Below the pieces are notes generated by a model, which was not told the origin of the DNA, did not search any database, and saw only the letters and a list, made by a program, of their open reading frames with translations. Positions 16,877 through 26,056 of a stretch of DNA of 64,000 bases are shown here, one piece after another. How positions within the stretch are numbered: the first letter of the stretch is position 1; each line of letters starts with the position of its first letter. Made by a program: the position numbers and the translations under genes. The stretch comes from Paenibacillus sp. NFR01 (GTDB lineage: Bacteria; Bacillota; Bacilli; Paenibacillales; Paenibacillaceae), in NCBI RefSeq assembly GCF_900111565.1, contig NZ_FOIK01000002.1, positions 248,001-312,000 on the forward strand. The letters are read 5' to 3'.

Positions 16877-17911
16877 ATGCATCCGTCTTCCACTGTTCCG
16901 TCCGTCGGGATCATATTAGCCCAAATCGGCACCCCTGAAGCGCCGACTGCCGCAGCCGTTCGTCCCTATCTGCGGCGCTTCCTCTCCGATCGCCGGATCA
17001 TCGACTATTCCCCTTTGTTGTGGCAACCGCTGCTGCGCGGGATCATTCTGCGCGTGCGTCCACGTAAATCGGCGAAGCTCTATCGCGAAATTTGGCAGAA
17101 TGGAGGCTCCCCGCTGCTGACGTGTTCCCTTGCCCAACGCGACGGGCTGCAGACGCTGCTCGGACCGGATTATCAAGTGGAGCTTGGACTGGCCTACAGC
17201 CAGCCGGATATGCGGCAGGCCTTTGCCAAGCTGGAGGCCTCCGGCATTGAACGCATCATTGTGCTGCCATTATTTCCGCAATACTCTTCAACCACGACAG
17301 CCTCAGTCTATGATACCGCCTGTTTTGCGGCCCTTGGACGCCGTAGCGCCTCCGGCCCGGTCAGCAAACGTTATGTTCCTGCGCTGCGCTTTGTTGATGC
17401 CTACTACAATGCGCCCGGATATATCGCGGCCATGAAGACGCATTTGCACAGGCATATCGCCGGACTTGAAGAAGCGCCGGATCAATTTATCCTGAGCTTC
17501 CACGGCATTCCGAGCCGTTACGCCGCCACGGGCGATCCTTACCCGGAGCAGTGCCGGCAAACAGCGCAGCTGCTCGCCGAAGCGATGGGCTGGAAAGACG
17601 GTCAATGGCAGATTGCCTTCCAATCGCGTTTCGGCCGCGAAGAATGGGTTGGACCAGCAACAGCTGATGTCTTGAAGAGATTGTCAGCCTCCGGTGTGCG
17701 CAGGCCGCTGATTTTTTCGCCGGGGCTGGTTACCGACTGTCTGGAGACGCTGCATGAGCTGGCCATCGAAGGACGGGTGCTGTTTGCAGAAGGCGGAGGG
17801 GATGCCAATGCGTTCTCCTTCATCCCCTGCTTAAATGCGGAGGCGGAATGGCTGAGCTTTATGGCAGATCTGATCCGCAGCCATGCCCAAGGCTGGACCG
17901 GGACTCCTTAA
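16877..17911 (+). CDS. hemH: Ferrochelatase (coproporphyrin ferrochelatase type)
   Basis: This 344-residue enzyme inserts ferrous iron into the porphyrin ring in the last steps of heme synthesis; in Firmicutes the usual substrate is coproporphyrin III. Family marks are the N-terminal ILAQIGTPEAPT, the YSQPDMRQAF and LPLFPQYSSTTTAS regions, the metal-binding His in LSFHGIPSRYAATGDPY, WQIAFQSRFGREEW, and SPGLVTDCLETLHEL with its conserved Glu. A GAAGGGAG site precedes the ATG. No other heme gene is adjacent. It is followed by a terminator and converges with the IDEAL-like gene. Confidence 0.95.
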   Translation: MHPSSTVPSVGIILAQIGTPEAPTAAAVRPYLRRFLSDRRIIDYSPLLWQPLLRGIILRVRPRKSAKLYREIWQNGGSPLLTCSLAQRDGLQTLLGPDYQVELGLAYSQPDMRQAFAKLEASGIERIIVLPLFPQYSSTTTASVYDTACFAALGRRSASGPVSKRYVPALRFVDAYYNAPGYIAAMKTHLHRHIAGLEEAPDQFILSFHGIPSRYAATGDPYPEQCRQTAQLLAEAMGWKDGQWQIAFQSRFGREEWVGPATADVLKRLSASGVRRPLIFSPGLVTDCLETLHELAIEGRVLFAEGGGDANAFSFIPCLNAEAEWLSFMADLIRSHAQGWTGTP

Positions 17912-17917
17912 ATGCTA

Positions 17918-17970
17918 AAGCCGCCCATAAAAGCGTGAGCCGATGCCCGGGCGGCTTCTGTATGCTTTTT
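17918..17970 (+). terminator. Rho-independent terminator after hemH
   Basis: AAGCCGCCC pairs with GGGCGGCTT; a T-rich tail (TATGCTTTTT) follows. The loop is about 22 nt. Confidence 0.75.
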
Positions 17971-17994
17971 CTAATAATCGCAGAGCCCTTACCC

Positions 17995-18456
17995 TTACGC
18001 CGTCAGCTGATTGTACTTGGCGGTCAATTCCTCAAACCACTGCTTATCCTGGATAGACAGGGCAAAATCAATAAGCTCGGCAATCTCTACCGGCGACAGC
18101 TCGGGGTTATCATTGAAGCTTACCTCAGCCACGGCCGACGCTTTGCCTTCCGCCCCTTCTGCAAAGTCGTAAGAAAAACTGAGCTTAATATCGCTCTCCA
18201 TATATTCATTCCGGAGGAAATACAGCACCTCGCACATCAATACCGGCCGGACCTGGTTATCAAACACGCACTCCATAACTTTAGCCCAGTAGTGCTGGTT
18301 GCCCAGATGCAGCTTGTCATTGGACAAAAGGTACTGCTCGCCTTGAAAATCGTTCACAAACCGGAGTGCCAGCGGCTCCATCTTAAAAATGCCGGCGATT
18401 TGCTTCATGGTGATGTTCATGATCTCCTGTGTATCCAATCTGATCATCTGATCCAT
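17995..18456 (-). CDS. IDEAL-domain-like cytosolic protein
   Basis: This 153-residue protein is taken from MDQMIRLD, whose ATG at 18456 has AAGGGGCGG upstream; the frame extends another 22 codons without a ribosome site. The body is unfamiliar, with several aromatic and acidic stretches. The C-terminus, ELIDFALSIQDKQWFEELTA, fits the IDEAL domain pattern (Ile-Asp-x-Ala-Leu, then Asp-Lys-x-x-Phe-x-x-Leu). That helix is known from B. subtilis ComK-regulating proteins. Any role in competence or development is speculation. It has its own AT-rich upstream region. Confidence 0.6.
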   Translation of the reverse strand: MDQMIRLDTQEIMNITMKQIAGIFKMEPLALRFVNDFQGEQYLLSNDKLHLGNQHYWAKVMECVFDNQVRPVLMCEVLYFLRNEYMESDIKLSFSYDFAEGAEGKASAVAEVSFNDNPELSPVEIAELIDFALSIQDKQWFEELTAKYNQLTA

Positions 18457-18781
18457 CCCGCCCCTTCTTATTTGGCTATCTTCCGCTAATGTATTGGAAC
18501 AGCTGCTGTTAAGTATCGGCAAATTGATTGAAATGTAAGATTCTGTTTACTTTCTTTAATTTTATTATCGTCCAATAGACCTGGTTTTTGAATGTTTTTT
18601 ATTAAAATTTTATAAAAGTCTGATTCAAATCGTGAAAATTTGGTTAAATATAACCTCCGTTGTTCGATTTGTTCATAAACAACCTGCTATAAAAGGAAAA
18701 ATGCAGCGCCGCGGTCTCCCTGACGGGTAGATTGCGGCGCTGCATTTTTCATTCGCTTCAATATATAATGCGTCTCCTGAA
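18457..18781. other. 325-bp intergenic region
   Basis: The left part is a very AT-rich stretch (18540-18660) that should hold the promoter of the IDEAL-like gene. The right part holds the terminator of the purine cluster. No gene was seen. Confidence 0.6.
18696..18749. terminator. Rho-independent terminator at the 3' end of the purine cluster
   Basis: AAAAATGCAGCGCCGC pairs with GCGGCGCTGCATTTTT, a 16-nt stem that also works in the other direction. It closes the long minus-strand purine cluster after ade. Confidence 0.93.
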
Positions 18782-20593
18782 CTACTCTTCGACGAATAAC
18801 GATACCAGACGGATGCCCTCTTCCGGGGAAATATGGACCAGGCCTTTATCGGAAATGCGCAGCGTCGGGATAACGGCCAACGCGAGCAGCGACAAGGTCA
18901 TAAAGGCATAGTTGAGCGTACAGCCGGCGGAGTACAGCGCTTTGCTGATCGCAGCCGATTGGGCGGAGGCCACTTCAAACGGCTCCGCCGACATCAGGCC
19001 GGCGATGGCGAGAGGGAACAGCGTCGTTCCCCCGCCGGACACCACGGCTACGCCGCCCTGCGCCTGGGCCACGGCACCGGCCGCTTCGGCCATGAGGGCA
19101 TCGTCATTGCCGATGACGAGAATGTTATGGCTGTCATGGGCGACCGTCATTGCAATGGCGGCCGGCTCATGAAAACCGATCCCGTCAACCAGTCCGACCG
19201 TTTTATTGCCGGTCCCTTTGTGACGCTCCAGCACGGCGATTTTGCACAAGCCGGCTTCCAGCTGCAGCTTACCGTCAACGACCGGTGCCTTGACGATCAG
19301 CTCGGAGGTTTCAACATGATTCTCAATGACTTTAATGGCTCTGGCCGCGATGCGGCCTTCGGCGACCGGCGCGTGAATGATGAAATCCTCCGCCACCGGC
19401 GGGGCGGCCAAATGAACGGACCGGCGCACTTCCTCCGGATACGTATACTTCGCCAGTTCCGCGGTCATTACGCCGTTCTCGGCGACAACGACGCCCGCGG
19501 CAATTGTCGTGACAACATTGACATCAGCCAGATTGCCGTCCAGGAGAATAATATCCGCGAAGGAGCCCGGCGTAATCGAGCCGATGTCGCGCGAAAGCCC
19601 GAAGCGTTCGGCGGTGTTGATCGTCGCCATCTGGAAGGCGGTCACAGGCTTCAGCCCTTGGGCGATGGCATGCCGGACGACAAAGTCCATATGGCCTTCG
19701 TCCCGCAGCGATTCCGAGCTGCGGTCGTCCGTGACGAGCATCATCCGGCGCGGGTCAAGACCGCGCTCCGTATGCGCCGTAATCGTCTTGGCCACGTCGT
19801 GCCAAGCGGAACCGCGGCGCATCTTGGCGTACATCCCCAGGCGTACGCGCTCGATGACGTCTTCGGCGGTGACGCATTCATGGTCACCGGTCACGCCGGC
19901 GGCGGCATACACCGGCAGCCGCCAGTCATGGGACGGCCAGGTGAAATGGCCGTCGACGTAGCGGCCTGCGCGCAGCGTTGCCTGAATTTCCCCGATCATT
20001 TTGTCGTCTCCGTAGACGACGCCGGGGAAATTCATGACCTCGCCAAGCGCGATCACATCCGGCCCCCAGGTGAAGGCTTCCGCCACCTCTTCGGGGCCGA
20101 GCGCTGCGCCGGTCGTCTCGAACTCCGGACCGGCGGACGGGACGCAGGAAGCGACCTGCATATAAGCGGCAAGCGGCGTGCCGCGCATTTCATCGAGCAT
20201 CAGCCGGATGCCCTTCAGGCCAAAGACGTTGGCGATCTCGTGGGCGTCAAAGAATCCGCCCGTCGTGCCCAGCGGCAGCACCGCGCGGGCAAATTCCGTC
20301 ACCGTCAGCTGCGTGCTCTCGATATGGCAATGGCCGTCGAGCAAGCCTGGCGCGATATATTTTCCCTCGGCGTCGATGACTTGCGTATTTTCGCCGATCG
20401 TATGGGACACATCTTTGCCTACATAAGCAATGCGGCCGCCCTGCACCGCCACGGACATGCCGTCCAGAATCTCCCCCGAAACAACGTTAACGAGCTTCCC
20501 GCCGGTAATGACCAGGGTAGCCGGCTGGTCGCCCCGTGCTGTAGCCACAAGCTCAGGAATGCAATCCGCGAGCGGTTTTCTGGCAAATGTCAT
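18782..20593 (-). CDS. ade: Adenine deaminase
   Basis: This 603-residue enzyme converts adenine to hypoxanthine and ammonia, feeding the xanthine dehydrogenase of the same cluster. It is an amidohydrolase-superfamily enzyme of the AdeC type, with metal-site motifs DGHCHIESTQLTVTEFAR, the long-conserved DDRSSESL and VVSGGGTTLFPLAIAGLMS near the C-terminus. The ATG at 20593 (MTFARKPLAD) is preferred because the GGGGAGTGG site lies 5-8 bp before it; the GTG three codons earlier would overlap that site. It is the last gene of the purine cluster. Confidence 0.95.
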   Translation of the reverse strand: MTFARKPLADCIPELVATARGDQPATLVITGGKLVNVVSGEILDGMSVAVQGGRIAYVGKDVSHTIGENTQVIDAEGKYIAPGLLDGHCHIESTQLTVTEFARAVLPLGTTGGFFDAHEIANVFGLKGIRLMLDEMRGTPLAAYMQVASCVPSAGPEFETTGAALGPEEVAEAFTWGPDVIALGEVMNFPGVVYGDDKMIGEIQATLRAGRYVDGHFTWPSHDWRLPVYAAAGVTGDHECVTAEDVIERVRLGMYAKMRRGSAWHDVAKTITAHTERGLDPRRMMLVTDDRSSESLRDEGHMDFVVRHAIAQGLKPVTAFQMATINTAERFGLSRDIGSITPGSFADIILLDGNLADVNVVTTIAAGVVVAENGVMTAELAKYTYPEEVRRSVHLAAPPVAEDFIIHAPVAEGRIAARAIKVIENHVETSELIVKAPVVDGKLQLEAGLCKIAVLERHKGTGNKTVGLVDGIGFHEPAAIAMTVAHDSHNILVIGNDDALMAEAAGAVAQAQGGVAVVSGGGTTLFPLAIAGLMSAEPFEVASAQSAAISKALYSAGCTLNYAFMTLSLLALAVIPTLRISDKGLVHISPEEGIRLVSLFVEE

Positions 20594-20663
20594 AATTTCC
20601 ACTCCCCTTCGGACAGCCGGATCTATGATTTGTATATCGGCTGCTTGTATTCAACCGATTATC

Positions 20664-21890
20664 TTACTTAACCTCGTACACGTCAAGCGCCGCCTGGACC
20701 GCAAGGCCGCTGGCAACCGTATGGCCGTGCCGGAGCAGCACCGCTTCCAGCGCGCCGAGCAGGCGCAGCACGTTATTTTCCCGGGCGCTGAAGCCCATCG
20801 TGCCGATCCGCCAGATCATTCCCTTAAGCGGGCCGAAGGAGCTGGCGATTTCGATCCCGAAATGCTCCAGCAGCATCGTCCGCACCGCTTCGCCGTCGAT
20901 GCCTTCAGGAATGATTACGCAGGTGACCACGGTCAGCTTGCAGTCGGAGTCCCCGTATAATTCAAGCCCCATGGCCGTCAGGCCCGCCACCAGCGCCTGC
21001 TCGTGCAGCTTATGCCGCGTATGGCGCGCCGCCAGCCCTTCCTCCAGGACAAGCCGCACCCCTTCGCGCAGCGCATACAGCATGGAGGTCATTTCCGTAT
21101 GGTGGTTCAGGCGCTGGGCGCTCCAATAATCCTGAAGCATGCCAAGGTCGAAATAATTGCTGCGTACCACCGGGAGTTCGCCGTTTGCAGCATCCGCCGT
21201 CCGCAACCCCCGCTCGATCGCCTTGCGCTTCAGCACCTTCGCCTCCGCCCGGTCATTATAGGTAATGGGCGCCATTCCCGCGGGGATCGAGAGGCATTTC
21301 TGCGTTCCGCCTATGACGGCATCCAGCATCCAGGCATCGGTCTCCACCGGAACGCCGCCTAGCGTCGCCACCGCGTCCACAATCAGTAGCGCATCCTGTT
21401 CCCGGCAGGCGGCGCCGATCCGGTCGAGCGGCTGCACGCGGCCCGTAGACGTCTCGCCGTGGACCACCGCCACCACATCCGGCTTCAGGCTGCGAATGGC
21501 TTCGACAATCTCCTCCTGCGGAAAAACGCCGCCCCACGGCCTTTCGAGGGTGAATACCTCCGCGCCGCACCGTTCGGCAAGCTCATGCAGCAGATTGCCG
21601 AAACGACCGAAGATCGGAACGAGCACCCGGTCGCCCGGCGCGATCAGACTGACCATGGCCGCCTCCAGCCCGGAACGCGAGGTACCATCGACCGGATACG
21701 CCCATTGATTTTTCGTGGCAAAAAGCGTGCGCAGCATCTCCATCGTTTCGTTCATGATATGGGTAAATTCCGGATCAAACTGTCCCAGCACCGGCAGCGA
21801 CATCGCCCGCAGCACCCGCGGATCGACCTCGACCGGTCCCGGAGTCATGATGCACCGCAAGGACGGCGACAATGGCTCGAATCGCTTCAT
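20664..21890 (-). CDS. pucG: (S)-ureidoglycine--glyoxylate aminotransferase
   Basis: This 408-residue, PLP-dependent class V aminotransferase has SRSGLEAAMVSL, LIVDAVATLGG, and the Schiff-base Lys in VIGGTQKCLSIPAG. It resembles alanine-glyoxylate aminotransferases, but its place after allantoate amidohydrolase points to PucG. That enzyme moves the amino group of ureidoglycine to glyoxylate and yields oxalurate and glycine. It follows allC by 26 bp with its own GGAGAG site. Product fate may involve the amidase and GGT-family genes at the other end of the cluster. Confidence 0.9.
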   Translation of the reverse strand: MKRFEPLSPSLRCIMTPGPVEVDPRVLRAMSLPVLGQFDPEFTHIMNETMEMLRTLFATKNQWAYPVDGTSRSGLEAAMVSLIAPGDRVLVPIFGRFGNLLHELAERCGAEVFTLERPWGGVFPQEEIVEAIRSLKPDVVAVVHGETSTGRVQPLDRIGAACREQDALLIVDAVATLGGVPVETDAWMLDAVIGGTQKCLSIPAGMAPITYNDRAEAKVLKRKAIERGLRTADAANGELPVVRSNYFDLGMLQDYWSAQRLNHHTEMTSMLYALREGVRLVLEEGLAARHTRHKLHEQALVAGLTAMGLELYGDSDCKLTVVTCVIIPEGIDGEAVRTMLLEHFGIEIASSFGPLKGMIWRIGTMGFSARENNVLRLLGALEAVLLRHGHTVASGLAVQAALDVYEVK

Positions 21891-21916
21891 CTCTATCTCT
21901 CCTCAAAGCTTCGGCT

Positions 21917-23206
21917 TCATCGATAAGCCAGCTCATATAGTAGCATCGTTAGTATATCAAGTCCCGCGGCTAGTTCTTCCGGCGAAGTATATTCTTCCGG
22001 CGCGTGGCTGATTCCCCCACGGCTCGGTACAAACAGCATGGCCGCTGGGCACAGCGGCGCAAACAACTGGGCGTCATGGCCCGCGCCGCTGACCATGGAG
22101 CGCCAGCTTCGTCCCTGTTCGCGGCAGATCCGCTCAAGAGAACGGCGAAGCTGATGGTCCATTGCCGCCGGCGACGTGGACAATGTTTCTTTCACTTGCA
22201 GTTCGAGACCGCGCCGTGCGGCAATGGCTGCAAAATCGGCAAATAGTCGCGTGCAGAAGTCCTCCAGCACGGCAGACTCGCTGTGGCGAATATCTACGGT
22301 AAAGCGCACCTCGCCGGGGATGACGTTCGGTGTGCCCGGAAAGGTCTCCAGCCGGCCGGAGGTCGCCACCAGCGGGTCGCCGGCGGTCACCGCTAGCCCC
22401 TCCATGCCGGCTAGCATTTCCGCCGCTCCGGCCAGTGCGTCACGCCGGAGCCCCATCGGCGTCGTACCCGCGTGATTGGCGCTCCCCCGGAGGATGAGCT
22501 CTGCCCGCCGCTGCCCGACGATCGCCTCGACGACGCCTAGCGACAGCCCGGCTTCCTCCAGCACGATCCCCTGTTCGATGTGCAGCTCGATGTAGGCGGC
22601 AATGCCCGAAGGCACCCCGGCCCCGGCGGAACTGCCGGAGATTGCATCGCCGCTGCCCGCAGGCCCGAACGGCGGCAGCCCGCAGGCTTCCATCGCCTGA
22701 CGCAGTGTCACGCCGGCGGGATCGGCGGTCCGCTCCGCCTCACTTCCATTATAGAGCCCCGTTACATGGCCGGAGCCCCAAAAGGCAAGCGGGAAGCGGC
22801 TGCCCTCTTCTTCACTAAAGGAAACGGCTTCCACTGTGCGCAGCGGCGGACCAAACCGTTGACGCAAATAACCGAGCGCTGTCACGGCGGCTGCGATGCC
22901 GTAGGCGCCGTCATATTTGCCGCCGCACCGCACCGTATCGATATGCGAGCCGGTGAGGATCACCTTATCGCCTGCGCCGACATCGTCCGCTGTTCCGGCC
23001 AGCCGGCCGTACACGTTGCCGACCCGGTCGCTGCGGACGTCAAGCCCCAGCTCCGCCATAGTCTCGGAGATATGCCGCTGGGCGGCGCACCACTCCTGCG
23101 TATATAAAAGGCGCGTCACTCCCGGACCGGGCGCGCTAAAAGCAGCCAGCTCCTCCAGCAGCTTCAGCATCGCCCCGGCCGGAGCCTGAATCGCGGCCGC
23201 GCTCAT
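21917..23206 (-). CDS. allC: Allantoate amidohydrolase
   Basis: This 429-residue M20-family metalloenzyme (PucF/AllC) opens allantoate to ureidoglycine, ammonia and CO2. Metal ligands and catalytic acid are visible in LTGSHIDTVRCGGKYDGAYG, SFSEEEGSRFP and IELHIEQGIVLEE. The ANHAGTTPM segment belongs to the dimer/lid region of the family. The start at 23206 forms an ATGA overlap with the allantoinase stop and has GGAAGG upstream; the frame could extend 11 codons earlier. Confidence 0.93.
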   Translation of the reverse strand: MSAAAIQAPAGAMLKLLEELAAFSAPGPGVTRLLYTQEWCAAQRHISETMAELGLDVRSDRVGNVYGRLAGTADDVGAGDKVILTGSHIDTVRCGGKYDGAYGIAAAVTALGYLRQRFGPPLRTVEAVSFSEEEGSRFPLAFWGSGHVTGLYNGSEAERTADPAGVTLRQAMEACGLPPFGPAGSGDAISGSSAGAGVPSGIAAYIELHIEQGIVLEEAGLSLGVVEAIVGQRRAELILRGSANHAGTTPMGLRRDALAGAAEMLAGMEGLAVTAGDPLVATSGRLETFPGTPNVIPGEVRFTVDIRHSESAVLEDFCTRLFADFAAIAARRGLELQVKETLSTSPAAMDHQLRRSLERICREQGRSWRSMVSGAGHDAQLFAPLCPAAMLFVPSRGGISHAPEEYTSPEELAAGLDILTMLLYELAYR

Positions 23207-24603
23207 AACGCGGCCGCCTTCCGGCCCAGCCGCAGCCACGCTCCGCCGCCTTCGGCCAGTACGCCATCCCCGGCACCGGCGGTGTAAACCACCGTCCCCC
23301 GGCTAATCGTGGCCTGTACCCGGCATGATAACGTCATGCCTGTATATGGGCTATGCTTGTGCCGGTACAGCAGATCCTCGGCCTTAAGCGTATACGAAGC
23401 AGACGGGTCGAGCAGCACGAGGTCGGCGTCCAGTCCGGGAACGATCGCCCCTTTGCGGTGATCAAGACCGAACCGCTTCGCCGGCAGCGCCGACAGCAGC
23501 GACGAGATTAGCGGAACCGGCAGTCCGCGCCGGTTCACGCCTTCATGGAACAACAGCTCCAGACTGCTCTGCGCGCCGGAAATCCCGCCCCAGGCGTCGA
23601 AAAAGGTCATCGCGGGATCAAGCTTCAGTTCCGGCGGACAAGGAGAATGGTCCGAGGCGACCAGATCGATTTTACCTTCGGCCAGCGCCGTCCACAAAGC
23701 TTCCTGCGCGGCTTTGCTGCGCAGCGGAGGCGCGCATTTGGCGACCGGCCCCAGCGTCTCCATGCTGCTCTCGTCCAGCAGGAGATAATGCGGGCAAGTC
23801 TCGGCGGAGACATCCTGGCCGCGCGCTTTGGCAGCATGAATCAGCTCGATGGCTTCCGCGGTGCTGATATGCACAAAATGAAGCCGGCACCCGGTTCGCT
23901 CGCCGTACAGCAGCGCCCGCCTTACCGCTTCCAGCTCAGCCTCCGGCGGACGCGCGGCCGCGAAATCCCGCGCCCCGCTTCGTCCTTCGCGCACCGCCGC
24001 TGCAGACAGCGCGGCAGTCATATCCTCGCTCTCCGCGTGCAGGGCGAGAATGCCGCCGAGTGCGGCGATTTTTTGCATTCCCTGAAACAAGGTATCGTCG
24101 TCCACTTCGCGGAAACGGCCTTCCCCGCTGCCGCCGGGATTGGAGATGAAGGCCTTAAAAATCGTGACTCCGGCGGCAGCCAGCTTCTCCAGCTGTTCCA
24201 GATTGCCCGGAACCAGCCCGCCCCAGAAAATATAGTCGACAGCTGATTGTCCTTCCGCCGCTTGCGCTTTTAGCTGCAGCGCCTCGAGGTTGACGGTCGG
24301 CGGATTGCCGTTGAGCGGCATATCCGCGTAGCAGGTGCAACCGCCTTTAGCCAGCGCGGCCGAACCGGTACGGAAGCCTTCCCAATGCCCGAAGGCGGGT
24401 TCATTGAAATGCACATGCATGTCGATCATGCCGGGCAGCACGTACAGCCCCTGCGCATCGATCATCCGTGTGCTCTCGCCCGCCGGCAGCCCGCTGCCGA
24501 GCGCGGCGATTTTTCCATCCCGGACGCCGACGTCCAGCCTGCGCACCTCGCCGGGTAAAACCACTTCTCCGTTAACGATAATCAGCTCAAATGATTGTTC
24601 CAT
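23203..24603 (-). CDS. allB: Allantoinase
   Basis: This 466-residue amidohydrolase opens the allantoin ring to allantoate. Zinc ligands run in the expected order: DMHVHFNEPAFGHWEGF (HxH), the carbamylated Lys in TIFKAFISNPGG, LHAESEDM, HFVHISTAEA and VASDHSPCPPELK. The ATG at 24603 (MEQSFELIIV) has GGAGGTGG nine bases upstream and is preferred over the GTG at 24615. It overlaps allC by 4 bp and follows pucM by 48 bp. Confidence 0.94.
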   Translation of the reverse strand: MEQSFELIIVNGEVVLPGEVRRLDVGVRDGKIAALGSGLPAGESTRMIDAQGLYVLPGMIDMHVHFNEPAFGHWEGFRTGSAALAKGGCTCYADMPLNGNPPTVNLEALQLKAQAAEGQSAVDYIFWGGLVPGNLEQLEKLAAAGVTIFKAFISNPGGSGEGRFREVDDDTLFQGMQKIAALGGILALHAESEDMTAALSAAAVREGRSGARDFAAARPPEAELEAVRRALLYGERTGCRLHFVHISTAEAIELIHAAKARGQDVSAETCPHYLLLDESSMETLGPVAKCAPPLRSKAAQEALWTALAEGKIDLVASDHSPCPPELKLDPAMTFFDAWGGISGAQSSLELLFHEGVNRRGLPVPLISSLLSALPAKRFGLDHRKGAIVPGLDADLVLLDPSASYTLKAEDLLYRHKHSPYTGMTLSCRVQATISRGTVVYTAGAGDGVLAEGGGAWLRLGRKAAAL

Positions 24604-24651
24604 TCTATGGGCCACCTCCGCTTCTGATCTACAGGCTGCATGCCTTGGAAA

Positions 24652-25017
24652 TTAACTGCCTCTGTACGTGCTGTAGCCTCCCGGGGCGACGAGCAGCGGA
24701 ACATGATAATGCGCCGCACAATCGGCGACCTGAAACCGGATCGGAATCTGGTCCAGAAAAAGCCCCCCCGCCGGATCAGCCTCTGCAGCTGCAGCACGAA
24801 AATATTCACCCGCATGAAACAGCAGCTCGTAACTGCCGGTGACAAACTTGGCCCCTTCCAGTAATGGCGTATCCAGGCGCCCGTCGCCATTTGTGACGGC
24901 ATTGCGCACCAGCTCCCACTTCTCTGCCCCAGAAAGCCGCCGCAGCTCCAGCTTCATTCCGGCCGCCGGAATCCCGCGCGACAGATCCAGCACATGCGTC
25001 GTCAGCCGCCCGCTCAT
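24652..25017 (-). CDS. pucM: 5-hydroxyisourate hydrolase
   Basis: This 121-residue transthyretin-like enzyme hydrolyses 5-hydroxyisourate to OHCU. It shows the N-terminal signature [21 protein letters not shown] and ends with the hallmark tetrapeptide YRGS. Catalytic His residues are in the TTHVLD and AHYHVPLL segments. It overlaps the uraD stop by 4 bp (ATGA), so the two act as a coupled pair. A uricase supplying its substrate is not encoded in this cluster. Confidence 0.95.
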   Translation of the reverse strand: MSGRLTTHVLDLSRGIPAAGMKLELRRLSGAEKWELVRNAVTNGDGRLDTPLLEGAKFVTGSYELLFHAGEYFRAAAAEADPAGGLFLDQIPIRFQVADCAAHYHVPLLVAPGGYSTYRGS

Positions 25018-25544
25018 GACAGCGATCCTCCCGGTAACTGGAACAGATCGCTGAGCCGGAACCCGGTGATTTTGCCGATTTCAGTGAGCGCCTGCGCCCG
25101 TTCATCTTCATAAGCCCGAAGCACGCGGGAGGAAATGGACACGATGATCTCTTCCTTCGTCTTGCCGCGAACGGCCAAAATAAACGGAAAACCGAATTTC
25201 GCGGTATAAGCTGCGTTCAGCTCCGTCAGCGCCGCGAATTCCTCCGGGGTCAGCCGGTCCAGACCGGCGCCCTGCTGCTCCGCCGCTGACAGCGGCGTAA
25301 CCTTAAGCCTTGTCGCAAGATCGGGATGGGCCCGCAGCAGCTCCAGAATTTTCTCCTCTCCCGCCTCCCGGACCTCACCCAACATGGCTTCATGCAAAAC
25401 TTCTGCCGAAGCAAACGGGCGATGCCGGTAGGCCGCTTCCGCAACCCAAGGGGAGTGTTCGAAAATTCCGCCTAAAGCTTTCGTAAATGATTCTTGATCC
25501 ATCGCATTGATCTGTTCCACGGTAAGGGTCTCTTGTATGCTCAT
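25014..25544 (-). CDS. uraD: OHCU decarboxylase
   Basis: This 176-residue enzyme decarboxylates OHCU stereospecifically to (S)-allantoin. The signature His is in [11 protein letters not shown], and [21 protein letters not shown] is a further conserved block. In B. subtilis this domain is the N-terminal half of PucL, fused to uricase. Here the protein ends right after the decarboxylase domain and the uricase half is absent. It is coupled to pucE upstream and pucM downstream by 4-bp overlaps. Confidence 0.95.
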   Translation of the reverse strand: MSIQETLTVEQINAMDQESFTKALGGIFEHSPWVAEAAYRHRPFASAEVLHEAMLGEVREAGEEKILELLRAHPDLATRLKVTPLSAAEQQGAGLDRLTPEEFAALTELNAAYTAKFGFPFILAVRGKTKEEIIVSISSRVLRAYEDERAQALTEIGKITGFRLSDLFQLPGGSLS

Positions 25545-26056
25545 CGGCTCTCCCAGCTTTCTATCGCTTTATCCACCGCACGCCGGATGCCGCCGTAACC
25601 GGTACACCGGCAAATATTGCCGGACAACGCTTCGTCGATTTCCTCAGCCGTCGGCTGCGGGTGATTGTGCAGCATCGCAACCACGGAGATGACCATCCCC
25701 GGCGTGCAGTATCCGCATTGAAATCCGCCTTCTTCCAAAAATGCGCGCTGCACCGGATGCAGCTCCGCGCCGCCCAGCCCCTCAATCGTCGTAATCGCCG
25801 TGCCCGCACACTGATACGCCATAGCCAGACAGCTGTTGACCGGCCGGCCGTCGACCAGCACCATGCAGGCGCCGCAGCGGCCGATTTCGCAGGAACGTTT
25901 GGTGCCTGCCAAACCCAAATCCTCGCGCAGCACATCGATCAGTCGCCGGCTGGGCGGAACGCGGAGCGACACCGCTTCGCCGTTGACCGAGCATTCAAGG
26001 ATGAATTCAGATGATACCGGATGCTGGAGGATGCCTGGCTCTTCAGGAATTTGCAC
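25541..26056 (-). CDS. pucE: Xanthine dehydrogenase, [2Fe-2S] subunit
   Basis: This 171-residue iron-sulfur subunit has two clusters. The plant-ferredoxin-type cluster is bound by Cys residues in SCEIGRCGACMVLVDGRPVNSC. The second is in the helical domain, FQCGYCTPGM and NICRCTGYGGI. It passes electrons from the molybdenum subunit to the FAD subunit. It overlaps pucD by 14 bp and uraD by 4 bp. The N-terminal 15 residues are an extension before the usual domain start. Confidence 0.95.
   Translation of the reverse strand: MQIPEEPGILQHPVSSEFILECSVNGEAVSLRVPPSRRLIDVLREDLGLAGTKRSCEIGRCGACMVLVDGRPVNSCLAMAYQCAGTAITTIEGLGGAELHPVQRAFLEEGGFQCGYCTPGMVISVVAMLHNHPQPTAEEIDEALSGNICRCTGYGGIRRAVDKAIESWESR

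Noticed and set aside
18833..20671. 612-codon plus-strand ORF opposite adenine deaminase
   Set aside because: Rich in Arg, His and Gly as expected for antisense of G+C-rich coding DNA; the minus strand has a full set of adenine deaminase motifs.
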